A DNA stretch of 23,460 nt from Nostoc sp. CHAB 5715. GTDB taxonomy: Bacteria > Cyanobacteriota > Cyanobacteriia > Cyanobacteriales > Nostocaceae. A program made the translations under genes and the position numbers. The notes under the pieces were generated by a model. The model was not told where the DNA came from, did not search any database, and saw nothing but the letters and a program-made list of their open reading frames with translations. Within the stretch, counting starts at the first letter, position 1, and each line of letters starts with the position of its first letter. Shown here piece by piece: positions 13,207 through 20,826 of the stretch. The stretch is taken from the NCBI RefSeq assembly GCF_020829685.1, contig NZ_JAIVFR010000006.1, positions 1 through 23,460 on the forward strand, read 5' to 3'.

Positions 13207-13848
13207 TTAACTCTGTTTCTCTACCTGATTAAATTCCAGTTCTACTGGTGTATCCCTGCCGAAAATTGAGAGCAAGGCTTTAAGTTTACTCCGTTCTGGA
13301 GAAACTTCAATTACCTCGCCTTCAAAATCTTTAAATGGGCCAGAAAGCACCATTATCTTATCACCAGTAGCCATGTCAATTTTGAGAATCGGCTCTTGTT
13401 CGCTGGTTTGTTTGAATATGCGTTCGACTTCTGAAAAACTCAGTGGTATGGGGTTCACATGACCGCGACCCTTACTGCTACCACGCTTTTGTTCTGCACC
13501 GACAAAGTTAATTACATGGGAGGTGTTTCGTACCACCTGCCAGGTATCATCATCCATCATCATCCGCACCAGCACATAGCCAGGGAAAACTTTTTCTTCT
13601 GTATGCTGGCGACTGCCATCTTTGCGGATTTTCACCGCCGGCGTTTGCGGAATTTCTACCTGAACAATTTTGTCAGCTACATCAAAAGTTTGAATGCGTT
13701 GCTCTAAGTTAGTCTTTACACGCTTTTCACAGCCTGAGGCTACTTGCACTGCATACCAGCGTGCTTCTTTTGACGCTGTTTCTGCTGTTTCTGCTGTTTC
13801 CTCCGACTGCAACATTGAGTTGCGCGGTTCGTCTGTTGCAAAAGTCAT
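13207..13848 (-). CDS. nusG: transcription termination/antitermination factor NusG
   Basis: 213 residues. After an acidic N-terminal extension with a short ETA repeat comes the NGN domain (RWYAVQVASGCEKRVKTNLE, VFPGYVLVRMMMDDDTWQVV, NTSHVINFVG) and the C-terminal KOW domain (GDKIMVLSGPFKDFEGEVIE). NusG binds RNA polymerase and links transcription to Rho or ribosomes. The ATG overlaps the secE TGA by one base (TGATG at 13846-13850), indicating coupling. Confidence 0.97.
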   Translation of the reverse strand: MTFATDEPRNSMLQSEETAETAETASKEARWYAVQVASGCEKRVKTNLEQRIQTFDVADKIVQVEIPQTPAVKIRKDGSRQHTEEKVFPGYVLVRMMMDDDTWQVVRNTSHVINFVGAEQKRGSSKGRGHVNPIPLSFSEVERIFKQTSEQEPILKIDMATGDKIMVLSGPFKDFEGEVIEVSPERSKLKALLSIFGRDTPVELEFNQVEKQS

Positions 13849-14093
13849 CAGAACACCTGTTTAGCTGCCCAAGCAAACAATCCATCGACCAAGTATATCA
13901 AAGATGCGGAGAGTGCAACCATTAACAACACAGCTGCGGATTCGCTCACTATCTGTTTCCGACTGGGCCAAACTACTTTTTCAAGTTCTTCTTTGGTTCC
14001 CTGTATGAAGTTGTTAAAGCTAAACCCATTTGTGGTTTCTGGCAATTCTGCTTCACTTTTTTTGCCCACGACCCTTAATCCCCCGTTTGTCAC
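13848..14093 (-). CDS. secE: preprotein translocase subunit SecE
   Basis: Up to 81 residues. FIQGTKEELEKVVWPSRKQI is the conserved cytoplasmic amphipathic segment, followed by one membrane helix (AAVLLMVALSASLIYLVDGL). Single-helix SecE is usual in cyanobacteria; it clamps SecY in the plasma and thylakoid membranes. The longest frame begins with GTG 14093, but a second GTG at 14069 (giving MGKKSEAELP) has a better GGGGGATTAAGG upstream and is the likelier start. The conserved neighbours trnW upstream and nusG downstream support the call. Confidence 0.95.
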   Translation of the reverse strand: MTNGGLRVVGKKSEAELPETTNGFSFNNFIQGTKEELEKVVWPSRKQIVSESAAVLLMVALSASLIYLVDGLFAWAAKQVF

Positions 14094-14174
14094 TCAATTT
14101 TGGTCATCCAGGTTTGCAGTTTCGACTCTATTTCACTTACTGAAAGCAAAACAACTACAAATACAATGAGTTTA

Positions 14175-14227
14175 CCCGAAATTATTATCACTAACTGCTA
14201 TATTAGCAGTTGCGTAATTATTTCGGG
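14175..14227. repeat. long imperfect hairpin between trnW and secE
   Basis: CCCGAAATTATTA (14175-14187) pairs with TAATTATTTCGGG (14215-14227) and AACTGCTA (14193-14200) with TAGCAGTT (14204-14211). A T-rich tract follows on the plus strand (CTTTGTTTTTTGC), but the genes run on the minus strand, so it may be an RNA-processing or attenuation site for the trnW-secE transcript, or a small repeat. Confidence 0.5.
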
Positions 14228-14247
14228 CTTTGTTTTTTGCTCTTGAG

Positions 14248-14320
14248 CGCGCCCTGGAGGACTTGAACCCCCGACATCAGGTTTTGGAGACCTGCGTTCT
14301 ACCAACTGAACTAAGAGCGC
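14248..14320 (-). tRNA. tRNA-Trp (anticodon CCA)
   Basis: Read on the minus strand, GCGCTCT pairs with AGGGCGC in the acceptor stem. The D arm is GTTC/GAAC. The anticodon stem CAGGT/ACCTG encloses CTCCAAA (anticodon CCA), and the T arm GGGGG-TTCAAGT-CCTCC follows with one wobble/mismatch. CCA is not encoded. trnW upstream of secE is a conserved arrangement. Confidence 0.93.
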
Positions 14321-14403
14321 ACAAGCTGTTTTTGATTCAGTTATTGCGCTGAACTAAATTTCAGTTTAACGCAACACGCGATTTTTATCATACCTCAATT
14401 TTG

Positions 14404-14436
14404 TCGAGAAAACAAGTTAGCGGCAGATGCCGCTGA
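14404..14436 (-). terminator. probable rplS terminator
   Basis: AGCGGCA and TGCCGCT (14419-14434) form a perfect 7-bp hairpin; on the minus strand it is followed by AACTTGTTTTCTCG. It lies about 30 nt after the rplS stop. The T-tract is weak. Confidence 0.5.
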
Positions 14437-14465
14437 AGATTTCTCTCATACTATTGAAGGACGAA

Positions 14466-14828
14466 TCACAAAGGGCGGTCAAACCGTTGCTTGATTCGGG
14501 TTGCCTTACCTACGCGATCGCGCAGATAATACAGTTTAGCACGGCGTACCTTACCACGACGTAATACTTTGATGCTGTCAATCCGAGGAGAATGCAACAG
14601 AAACACCCGCTCAACGCCCACACCTTGAAAAACCTTACGGACTGTAATCGTTTCGTTGATGCCACCATTGCGCTTGGCAATCACTACTCCCTCGTAGGGT
14701 TGTACACGGTATTTATCGCCTTCCTTGATTTTCACTCCGACTTTTACGGTGTCGCCCACATAAATGTCGGGTACATTTGATTTTAGCTGTTCCGCTTCAA
14801 TGGAGCGGATAATCTCTTGAGCGCTCAT
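14466..14828 (-). CDS. rplS: 50S ribosomal protein L19
   Basis: 120 residues. [20 protein letters not shown] is followed by the conserved barrel core ([52 protein letters not shown]) and the basic C-terminus ([20 protein letters not shown]). L19 lies at the 30S-50S interface. It heads the conserved rplS-trnW-secE-nusG-rplKAJL order on the minus strand and is separated from trnW by a probable terminator. Confidence 0.97.
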   Translation of the reverse strand: MSAQEIIRSIEAEQLKSNVPDIYVGDTVKVGVKIKEGDKYRVQPYEGVVIAKRNGGINETITVRKVFQGVGVERVFLLHSPRIDSIKVLRRGKVRRAKLYYLRDRVGKATRIKQRFDRPL

Positions 14829-14982
14829 AGTCTTTGGTGTCTGCTTAAAAAAATCTCACGATCATTAATGATAAATCGATAATCCTATTTCAGTCTACTT
14901 GTTAGGATTGATAATTTTACTGATACAACAGCCTAAAGTTCAAAGCTATATTGCAGAATGCTGTCACATAGGGGTGAAATTT

Positions 14983-15927
14983 ATGAAATTTAGCGTCGTT
15001 ATCAGTACCTATAATCGCTTAAATTTGCTACAAAGAGCAATTGATTCGGCTCGTAAGCAAACAATTGAGTGTGAGGTAGTTGTTGCCGATGACTGTTCTT
15101 CTGACGATACCCAAACCTATATCAAAAGTTTAGGGGACAAGGTTGTTTACCATCGTAACGAAGTGAACCTTGGCCATGCAGCAACGGTAAATGCTGGAGT
15201 TGCTAAAGCTAGCGGCGACTGGATTAAGTTTTTAGATGATGACGACTATTTAGCACCCAACTGCATAGAAGAGATGATTAAGGCGATCGCACTTCGTCCC
15301 GATGCTGTAATCTGCTCTTGTGTGGCGGCTCAGGTGGATGGTAATGAAGTTGAACTTAGTCGCACTCCCCAGGTTGGCCCTGGTTTAGCTTTTTATATCC
15401 CACAAGCCGATATTCACTACGGTATGCTTTTAGAGCTTGTACCATTTGGCACGCCTGTACAAGTAGCTTCCCGACGTGATGCTTTTCTGCAAACTGGTGG
15501 TTGGGACTCCACACTCGATGCTAACTGTGATGATATCGATTCCTGGATTCGGATTGCCCAGTTTGGCGATGCTATTTTCCTTAATCAGTGTCTTGCTTAC
15601 CGCACTGTTTGGCCAGGTGCGTATAATCAAAAGTTTTCTTTGTCTCGACGATTAGCTACAAATATTTTGATGAAGGAGAAAATTTACGCCTTGGTGGATG
15701 AGCAACATCGCTCAAAAATTCCTCATTTTCAGGATATAAAAAATTACCTGAAACTCCATTGGATTTTAGTAGCACTGAAGCAAAAAAATCTCAAGAGTTT
15801 TCTTTCAATGATAGATCCTTCTATACTTTCTCCTCAGTCTTGGAAGTTTTTGCTAACTGCTGCCTCATCACGCCGCTCTCAGGGAAATAATTCTCAGGTT
15901 CGCAAATTTGTGTTGATTGAATCGTGA
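14983..15927 (+). CDS. family 2 glycosyltransferase
   Basis: 314 residues from ATG 14983, chosen because AGGGGTG lies 7 nt upstream and the family N-terminus (MKFSVVISTYNRLNLLQRAI) begins there. Nucleotide-sugar binding features of the GT-A fold are clear: VVVADDCSSDDT (about 32-43), LGHAATVNAGVAKASGDWIK and the metal-binding acidic cluster FLDDDDYL (Asp85-88). GGWDSTLDANCDDIDSWIRI fits the acceptor/catalytic-base region. There is no membrane helix, so it is probably cytoplasmic or peripherally bound. The enzyme likely transfers a sugar during surface polysaccharide or glycan assembly; donor and acceptor cannot be told. It diverges from rplS. Confidence 0.9.
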   Translation: MKFSVVISTYNRLNLLQRAIDSARKQTIECEVVVADDCSSDDTQTYIKSLGDKVVYHRNEVNLGHAATVNAGVAKASGDWIKFLDDDDYLAPNCIEEMIKAIALRPDAVICSCVAAQVDGNEVELSRTPQVGPGLAFYIPQADIHYGMLLELVPFGTPVQVASRRDAFLQTGGWDSTLDANCDDIDSWIRIAQFGDAIFLNQCLAYRTVWPGAYNQKFSLSRRLATNILMKEKIYALVDEQHRSKIPHFQDIKNYLKLHWILVALKQKNLKSFLSMIDPSILSPQSWKFLLTAASSRRSQGNNSQVRKFVLIES

Positions 15928-16095
15928 TAAGCTAATCGGCATTTAAGTTGCATAATCAGGGCGGGCAAGATGCCCACCCCACAAGATTTTGATGAAATCA
16001 AAATATGCAAATTAGATGTGTTTTAGCTGATAGGAGAATTCAGAAGTCAGAATGGATTACGCCCGACTGCGCTAACAGAATTCGATAGCAAGTCT
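15928..16095. repeat. intergenic hairpin GGGCGGGCAAGATGCCCACCCC
   Basis: The motif at 15958-15979 (GGGCGGGCA...TGCCCACCCC) is a common cyanobacterial intergenic hairpin and could end transcripts from both sides of this convergent gap. Confidence 0.45.
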
Positions 16096-16482
16096 CTATG
16101 TAGAAACTCTTGATTGAATTAACTCTAAACTGGCTATATTTTGACTATAATTAGCGACTAATATAAATAATTTTAGCCATTGAGAACCTAGTAAAATTTC
16201 CTGGATTTCATCTCCAGCAAATACAGGAATTTCCCACTCTTGACTATCTATTATTACCCTACCACTATAAACATCAAATTCAGTTTCTCCTTGAGCAGTT
16301 CTTAATTTATTTTGACGTAAAAAAGACCAATCAAGACTTTGTACATCTTGTTTGTTCATAGCTAAAAATTCAGTGAATCCTGTATCTAACATTGTTTCTA
16401 CAGGAAAACTGAAGTCATCCCCTCCAATTAAATCAATTTCAAAGTAAACTTGACCTTTATCTCCAAATCTCCCCTCAATCAT
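16096..16482 (-). CDS. retropepsin-like clan AA aspartic protease, DTGF type (module B)
   Basis: 128 residues. MIEGRFGDKGQVYFEIDLIG leads to the active-site motif VETMLDTGFTEFLAM (about residues 27-41), the same D-T-G-F plus hydrophobic pattern as the module A enzyme. A second conserved part, EIQEILLGSQWLKLFILVAN, matches the I-LLG-xxLL strand-helix of clan AA proteases. A single DTG implies a homodimer. The ATG overlaps the upstream gene's TGA by four bases (ATGA), so the pair is translationally coupled. It is divergent from the module A protease outside the motifs, so the duplication is old or the copies were acquired separately. Confidence 0.8.
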   Translation of the reverse strand: MIEGRFGDKGQVYFEIDLIGGDDFSFPVETMLDTGFTEFLAMNKQDVQSLDWSFLRQNKLRTAQGETEFDVYSGRVIIDSQEWEIPVFAGDEIQEILLGSQWLKLFILVANYSQNIASLELIQSRVST

Positions 16483-16796
16483 ATTCTGCCACTAACTCCG
16501 GTTTCATTAATGCCAAAAATATGATGAATCACATGAGGATATTTTTCTCTGGCCATTTTACTTGCTACCTCTTGATCCCGATCAATAAAATAATCTCCAC
16601 TATCAGGTTCAATGGCAATATACCAACCATAGTATTTATCTAGTATTTCTGGTTTTAAACGCTCAAAAATCACCCAACAACGCTCATAAAATGCCTGTCT
16701 TCTGGCTTTGTCTTGAGCTTTTTGTGCTTGGGTCCATTGAATTTCTGGAAATACTCTCCCACGTCTGACTATTCTTTTTGGTGAAGAGTGTGTCAT
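16479..16796 (-). CDS. small conserved GDY-motif protein, partner of the DTGF protease (module B)
   Basis: 105 residues. A basic N-terminal half (MTHSSPKRIVRRGRVFPEIQ, then QKAQDKARRQAFYERCWVIF) is followed by YYGWYIAIEPDSGDYFIDRD and EVASKMAREKYPHVIHHIFG. The GDY core aligns with residues ~35-88 of the module A protein; the longer, charged N-terminal helix is specific to this copy. The second half also resembles small DUF5678-like proteins as I remember them. No enzymatic motif is visible. It is the first gene of a two-gene operon with the overlapping DTGF protease and has its own palindrome-overlapped promoter. Confidence 0.75.
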   Translation of the reverse strand: MTHSSPKRIVRRGRVFPEIQWTQAQKAQDKARRQAFYERCWVIFERLKPEILDKYYGWYIAIEPDSGDYFIDRDQEVASKMAREKYPHVIHHIFGINETGVSGRI

Positions 16797-16831
16797 ATTT
16801 TTGACCTCATTAAAATTTATTGTCCATATTT

Positions 16832-16866
16832 ATTATAAAATGCCAAATGGGAACCATTGGTTCCCA
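16832..16866 (-). promoter_or_regulatory. promoter and operator-like palindrome of module B
   Basis: On the minus strand a TATAAT box (16837-16832) lies about 35 bp before the start codon. TGGGAACC (16848-16855) and GGTTCCCA (16859-16866) form a perfect 8-bp inverted repeat with a 3-nt centre, covering the expected -35 position. This is the classic place for a repressor operator. Confidence 0.55.
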
Positions 16867-17119
16867 AATCTTACCAGAGTTTTTTATGACAACAGTTATT
16901 TCATCTAGAATGCTACCATTCCCATAATTTTCTAGTACAGCCCAAGTCCGTTCAATTAACTATTTGCTTAAGCGTGTGAAAGTCGCTATGGTGCTGCGTA
17001 GCAATGCTGAAGACAATTTGTGTGCAAAATGAGTCCACCCACTAGGCATATACTTGGTGTACGATATGTCTATAATTAAACTTTCGTGAAGAAATTTTTA
17101 AGTGTCCAAGAGGAAGTTT
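16867..17119. other. spacer, no gene recognised
   Basis: Between the two divergent genes no further ORF is convincing. The right part should hold the promoter of the small membrane protein (AT-rich TATAATTAAAC near 17071). Confidence 0.3.
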
Positions 17120-17362
17120 ATGTCTAAAAAATTCTCTGACTCTTTTTTGTTTCAATTCCTAATTATGCCAGTTGGAGGCATAATAGTTGCCGTAATTTTG
17201 GGACTTTTAATAGCCCCATTGGGCAGATGGTTTACCAAGACACCAATTATAGGAACTGCTTTTGAACAATTATGCCACGCTACAAATGCTAATTGTTCTG
17301 AATATTCCCAAACTAAAGTAGCTAGCTTGTTATTGGTTACATTGGTAGAACCGCAAGCATAA
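17120..17362 (+). CDS. small single-span membrane protein, unknown function
   Basis: 80 residues from ATG 17120, which has AGAGGAAG just upstream; the GTG at 17102 precedes that site. MSKKFSDSFLFQFLIMPVGG leads into one hydrophobic helix (IIVAVILGLLIAPLGRWF), then a polar tail with two Cys (QLCHATNANCSEYSQ) and a second moderately hydrophobic end (ASLLLVTLVEPQA). I do not recognise a family. The ribosome-binding site and helix support a real gene, but conservation is untested. It lies between module B and a glycosyltransferase with no shared operon evidence. Confidence 0.5.
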   Translation: MSKKFSDSFLFQFLIMPVGGIIVAVILGLLIAPLGRWFTKTPIIGTAFEQLCHATNANCSEYSQTKVASLLLVTLVEPQA

Positions 17363-17704
17363 ACATGAGTACGGGTGTATTTCTTACCCGTCCGTACTCT
17401 ACCAGTAATTCCCCATTGGGCATTACATAACCGCACCAATATTTGTTATTGTTTGTTCCAGGGCGGACACAAAACGGTATCACCAAGAGTTTACCTAATT
17501 CTTATCTTCTTTTATCCCGATTTATTAAACCGTTACTGAATAAGTCTTTAAAGCTAAGTAGCTGAAGACATGAGCTATTGGTCAGTAGTAATTTGTGATT
17601 TTTACAAGCTACTGGCTAATTTTGAGTTGTTTTTAAAAACTCAATAATTGTGTCTTTCTCTACTCAGTCAATTGTCTTTATTTTTTATACATATCTCAAA
17701 CATT
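17363..17704. other. spacer, no gene recognised
   Basis: No convincing gene. An inverted repeat TTGAGTT/AACTCAA at 17622-17628/17638-17644 lies about 60 bp before the next start codon. Short frames here lack recognisable motifs. Confidence 0.35.
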
Positions 17705-18763
17705 ATGCGAATTATACATATTTTGAACCACGTTCAAGAAATAGGTAACGGTATTGTGAATGTGGCTGTGGATCTGGCTTGCTTACAGGCAAAATCTGGT
17801 CATGAGGTAGCGGTTATTTCGGCAGGTGGTGAATATGAAAAATTACTAAATATATCTGGTGTCAAACACTACCAACTAGACCAAACTCGCAAACCAATAA
17901 GTATGATTAAAGCAGCTATTGGTTACAGAGCGATCGCCGCAGAATTTCAGCCGGATATTGTTCACGCCCACATGATGACGGGAGTCATCCTAGCCCGCAT
18001 TTTTAAAGGGCATAAATATGCTTTAGTTTCCACAGTCCACAACGAATTTCAGCGTTCTAGTCTGTTGATGGGTTTAGCTGACAGGGTAATTGCTGTCAGT
18101 AAGGCGGTGCGAGATTCTATGGCACGGCGTGGTATTTCCGAAAACAAATTGCGGGTAGTATGTAATGGAACTTTGGGCAGCCCCCGCACTCGACAAATAC
18201 AAGATTATCAACCTTTACCATTACAACGTCCAGCGATCGCCACTGTAGCCGGGATGTATCAACGCAAGGGAATCGCTGAGTTAATTGCTGCCTTTGAACA
18301 AATTGCCTCAGATTTTCCTCAAGCGCATCTTTATTTGGTCGGAAATGGCCCTGATAAACAGCTATTCGAGGCACAGGCAGAAGCAACTTCTGTAAAAGAA
18401 CGCATTCATTTTGAAGGCTTCCAGCCGTCACCTCAACGCTATCTGATATCTTGTGACATATTTGTGCTAGCTTCCCACCGCGATCCTTGCCCCCTAGTAC
18501 TTTCGGAAGCTAGGGAAGCTGGAACTGCGATCGTTGGCACTCAAGTAGACGGGATTCCTGAAGCTTTGGACAATGGGGAAGCAGGACTTTTAGTGCCAGC
18601 AAAAGATAGTAAGGCTTTGGCTGGGGTTTTAGCGCAATTACTGAGTAATGCCGATATGCTGCATGAGTGGAAAAATCGGGCAAATCAAAACCTACAATGG
18701 CTGAGTGTTGCCCGCGTCCATCAAGAAACACTGGCAGTGTATCGTGAATTAATTACAGAGTAA
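17705..18763 (+). CDS. family 4 (GT-B fold) glycosyltransferase
   Basis: 352 residues from ATG 17705 (MRIIHILNHVQEIGNGIVNV), where the family's first beta strand and glycine loop begin; the longer GTG frame adds an atypical leader. N-terminal acceptor domain: CLQAKSGHEVAVIS and FQPDIVHAHMMTG. C-terminal donor domain: ATVAGMYQRKGIAELIAAFE, LYLVGNGPDKQLF, IHFEGFQPSPQRYLISCDIF. The usual E-x7-E motif reads DPCPLVLSE (Asp260, Glu268), so the first acidic residue is Asp. GTQVDGIPEALDNGEAGLLV follows. The enzyme transfers sugar from a nucleotide donor in cell-surface polysaccharide or glycolipid synthesis; specificity is not readable. The stop lies 5 bp from the convergent PEP-CTERM gene. Confidence 0.92.
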   Translation: MRIIHILNHVQEIGNGIVNVAVDLACLQAKSGHEVAVISAGGEYEKLLNISGVKHYQLDQTRKPISMIKAAIGYRAIAAEFQPDIVHAHMMTGVILARIFKGHKYALVSTVHNEFQRSSLLMGLADRVIAVSKAVRDSMARRGISENKLRVVCNGTLGSPRTRQIQDYQPLPLQRPAIATVAGMYQRKGIAELIAAFEQIASDFPQAHLYLVGNGPDKQLFEAQAEATSVKERIHFEGFQPSPQRYLISCDIFVLASHRDPCPLVLSEAREAGTAIVGTQVDGIPEALDNGEAGLLVPAKDSKALAGVLAQLLSNADMLHEWKNRANQNLQWLSVARVHQETLAVYRELITE

Positions 18764-18768
18764 GGGTA

Positions 18769-19431
18769 TTAACAGTGTAGCGATCGCTTTAGTTTTAAAG
18801 CTACACCTAAAGCGCCAAAAACTAGTACACCCAAAACATTAGTTGATTCAGGAACAGCAGTGTAATAAGTAGCGACTCTGATCGGCCCATCTTTATCTAC
18901 TTGCTCTGCTGGCACTGGTGGAATGATTCCAGCACCTGGCGCTACATTGGGCTTGGTAGCGAATGGATTGTAAAACAGGGTTCCGTTTGGGATTACGCCA
19001 CCACTAAAAGTGATGATGTTATCTTTTATGGTAACGTCTCTAAAAATATCTTTTAGATCGGGGTTATTAGAGTAACCAATCTTGCCATCTCCATTAACAT
19101 CTCCCCACTGCACCGGCTCATTATCAAATACAGGAGTAGAATCTGGATTACTATAGGAAAGCGTTTTTAAATCAAAGACCAAGCTTTCTATATCGTAACC
19201 AGTATCATTTAGAAAGTTATTAGCTACATCTGAGACACCATATTCTATTACTTGCCCTGGTTGAAACTCTGGCCCAAGGGTTCTTGGGTTTTTCGTTTCG
19301 AGTATGTCTTGATTTTGAGTTGTCACGATGGGTTCTACCAAGATGAAGGCTCTCGCTGGTGTTAAAGACAAAAAACTAATTCCTGCTGCTCCTAGAGCAG
19401 ATAAGGCTATTTTGATTGCTATTGTAGTCAT
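18769..19431 (-). CDS. PEP-CTERM sorting-domain secreted protein
   Basis: 220 residues. The N-terminus is a signal peptide (MTTIAIKIALSALGAAGISF LSLTPARA, cleavage after ARA at about 28). The C-terminus VPESTNVLGVLVFGALGVAL followed by KLKRSL is the PEP-CTERM tripartite tag: a Pro-Glu-Ser motif, one membrane helix and basic residues, processed by exosortase/EpsH. In the middle, WGDVNGDGKIGY is a D-x-N-x-D-G-x-I calcium-binding loop like that of dockerins and EF-hands. The rest is not recognised. Such proteins are surface or matrix proteins and often accompany polysaccharide genes; two glycosyltransferases lie next door. Confidence 0.85.
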   Translation of the reverse strand: MTTIAIKIALSALGAAGISFLSLTPARAFILVEPIVTTQNQDILETKNPRTLGPEFQPGQVIEYGVSDVANNFLNDTGYDIESLVFDLKTLSYSNPDSTPVFDNEPVQWGDVNGDGKIGYSNNPDLKDIFRDVTIKDNIITFSGGVIPNGTLFYNPFATKPNVAPGAGIIPPVPAEQVDKDGPIRVATYYTAVPESTNVLGVLVFGALGVALKLKRSLHC

Positions 19432-19830
19432 ATTTCTGTCCTCTTTATATTGATTGAGAGAATCCTATACCGCGTGAGTTAAATCAAACAGCAAAAACTC
19501 ATTTTTCAACTGCTATCTACGTGCTAGATAAATAGGGTTAATGTGTGTCTGCTCAGTGAGTTTATATATACTCACAGGTTGATTTATAAAACAATTCTTG
19601 TAATGCTTTATCACAATAATTATTAATTTCATGCAATCTTTATAAAGAATCTAAATTAGAACTTATGCGTTGACAGATTAGACAATATGTGATTTTAAAA
19701 AAATTGATTTAGATTCTCAGAGGATGTCTGAGAAGTTTTGCATTAGTGATTAAAATCACGCAAGTTGCTTCAACATTAAACGAATCATCGCTACATAAAT
19801 AAGTTTTCATGTATTTGAACGACATCTGTC

Positions 19831-20078
19831 GTAGGGGTAAAGCGCATTGCTCATACGTGTCAACTTAACGTAAAAGCCATGTCCCGCAAGGAACTGAAGT
19901 TCCTTGCTAATAGCGAAAGTCATCTCTTGATGACTAAATAATCCGAAAAATCTTTAGTCTACTTGAGTAGACTTTAGCTATGAGCCGCTGAAATTCATTT
20001 CTGGGCGGGCGTGGAAGCCAACAGATAAGCGATTTTTAGCTTAAGTTGACACGTATGAGCAATGTGCTTTACCCCTAC
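19831..20078. mobile_element. 248-bp MITE with 38-bp terminal inverted repeats
   Basis: The left end 19831-19868 (GTAGGGGTAAAGCGCATTGC...) and the right end 20041-20078 are complementary at 37 of 38 positions. Between them are three more perfect small hairpins (AAGGAACT/AGTTCCTT, AGTCATC/GATGACT, AGTCTACT/AGTAGACT). No ORF of note lies inside. No target duplication is evident. The terminal sequence resembles ends of an abundant cyanobacterial IS, so this may be its non-autonomous derivative. Confidence 0.7.
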
Positions 20079-20159
20079 CGCGTGGTCTATTTACCTGAAA
20101 ATAGCTGTAACTAGATTATTTTAAGATTTCCGTTAGCAAATCAATTCATAAGTTCATTA

Positions 20160-20387
20160 CAACAATTGTTGCAATGATTTAAGCCTTTCTTATATATGGA
20201 AGAGTATTTGTTGCAAAGTATTGAGCAATTGCTGCAACTGATTATACATTTGCAAGAAATACTTAAGCGTTTCTTATATATGAAAGAGTATTTGTTGCAA
20301 AGTATTAAACGATTGCTGCAACTGATTATACATTTGCAAGAAATACTTAAGCGTTTCTTATACATGAAAGAGTATTTGTTGCAAACG
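20160..20387. repeat. 84-bp minisatellite (about 2.5 copies plus a degenerate one)
   Basis: Units begin AAGCNTTTCTTATA at 20181, 20265 and 20349, exactly 84 bp apart; the first two are complete. A shortened earlier copy (ACAATTGTTGCAATGATTT) lies at 20162-20180. Because 84 is divisible by three, frames stay open: the plus strand gives 28-residue units rich in Leu (EYLLQSIKRLLQLIIHLQEI), and the minus strand is open too. Neither has a good ribosome-binding site. Confidence 0.75.
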
Positions 20388-20449
20388 TTTAAATTTTCAC
20401 AGATAAATAGAGTGCATTACGGCTTTAACCTAATACTGCGTAGGTTTTG

Positions 20450-20753
20450 AATATTCGTAGGTTGGGTTGAGCTTTAGCGTTACCCAACAAACCCCGCTCT
20501 TAGGTTGGGTTACCCTGCGGGAAGCCCCAACTCTTGGAGACGCACTCGGGTCTACGTTCCTCAAACGCCACTTGCTTCAAGTCGGGAAACCCGCCCAACA
20601 CAGTGGCTCCCCAACCTACACATTTTTATTGAAAGCGGCGGGAAACTCCATCCCCTCGTGGGTGGAGAGGGATAGCCGCCCCGCCGCTTTGGGCATTGGG
20701 CATTGGGCATTGGTAACTTCTTCCCCATGCCCCATGCCCGATTCCCCATGCCC
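20450..20753. repeat. cluster of interspersed palindromes and heptamers
   Basis: The stretch holds GTTGGGTTGAGCTTTAGCGT-type palindrome (20460-20488) and its echo at 20502-20516, an inverted copy of the rplJ-rplL spacer repeat (20567-20614), GGGCATT heptamers (20693-20712) and CCCCATG-type heptamers (20725-20752). No gene is seen. Confidence 0.6.
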
Positions 20754-20787
20754 AAAAACTCCATCCCGCAAGTGGCGTGGAGTTTTT
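20754..20787 (-). terminator. bidirectional hairpin terminator downstream of the RND gene
   Basis: AAAAACTCCA (20754-20763) pairs with TGGAGTTTTT (20778-20787). The A and T runs at the stem ends would serve either strand; it lies 40 bp past the RND stop codon. Confidence 0.6.
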
Positions 20788-20826
20788 CATTTTTTAGCCT
20801 TAACCGAGTAGTATTGGGCTTTAACC

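Noticed and set aside
17152..17439. Minus-strand 95-residue ORF
   Set aside because: It overlaps the small membrane protein gene, which has a good ribosome-binding site and a membrane helix; the minus frame has no recognisable motif.
20160..20387. CRISPR array
   Set aside because: Units are directly adjacent 84-bp tandem copies without short repeats separated by unique spacers. No cas genes or CRISPR-like repeats were found anywhere in the window.
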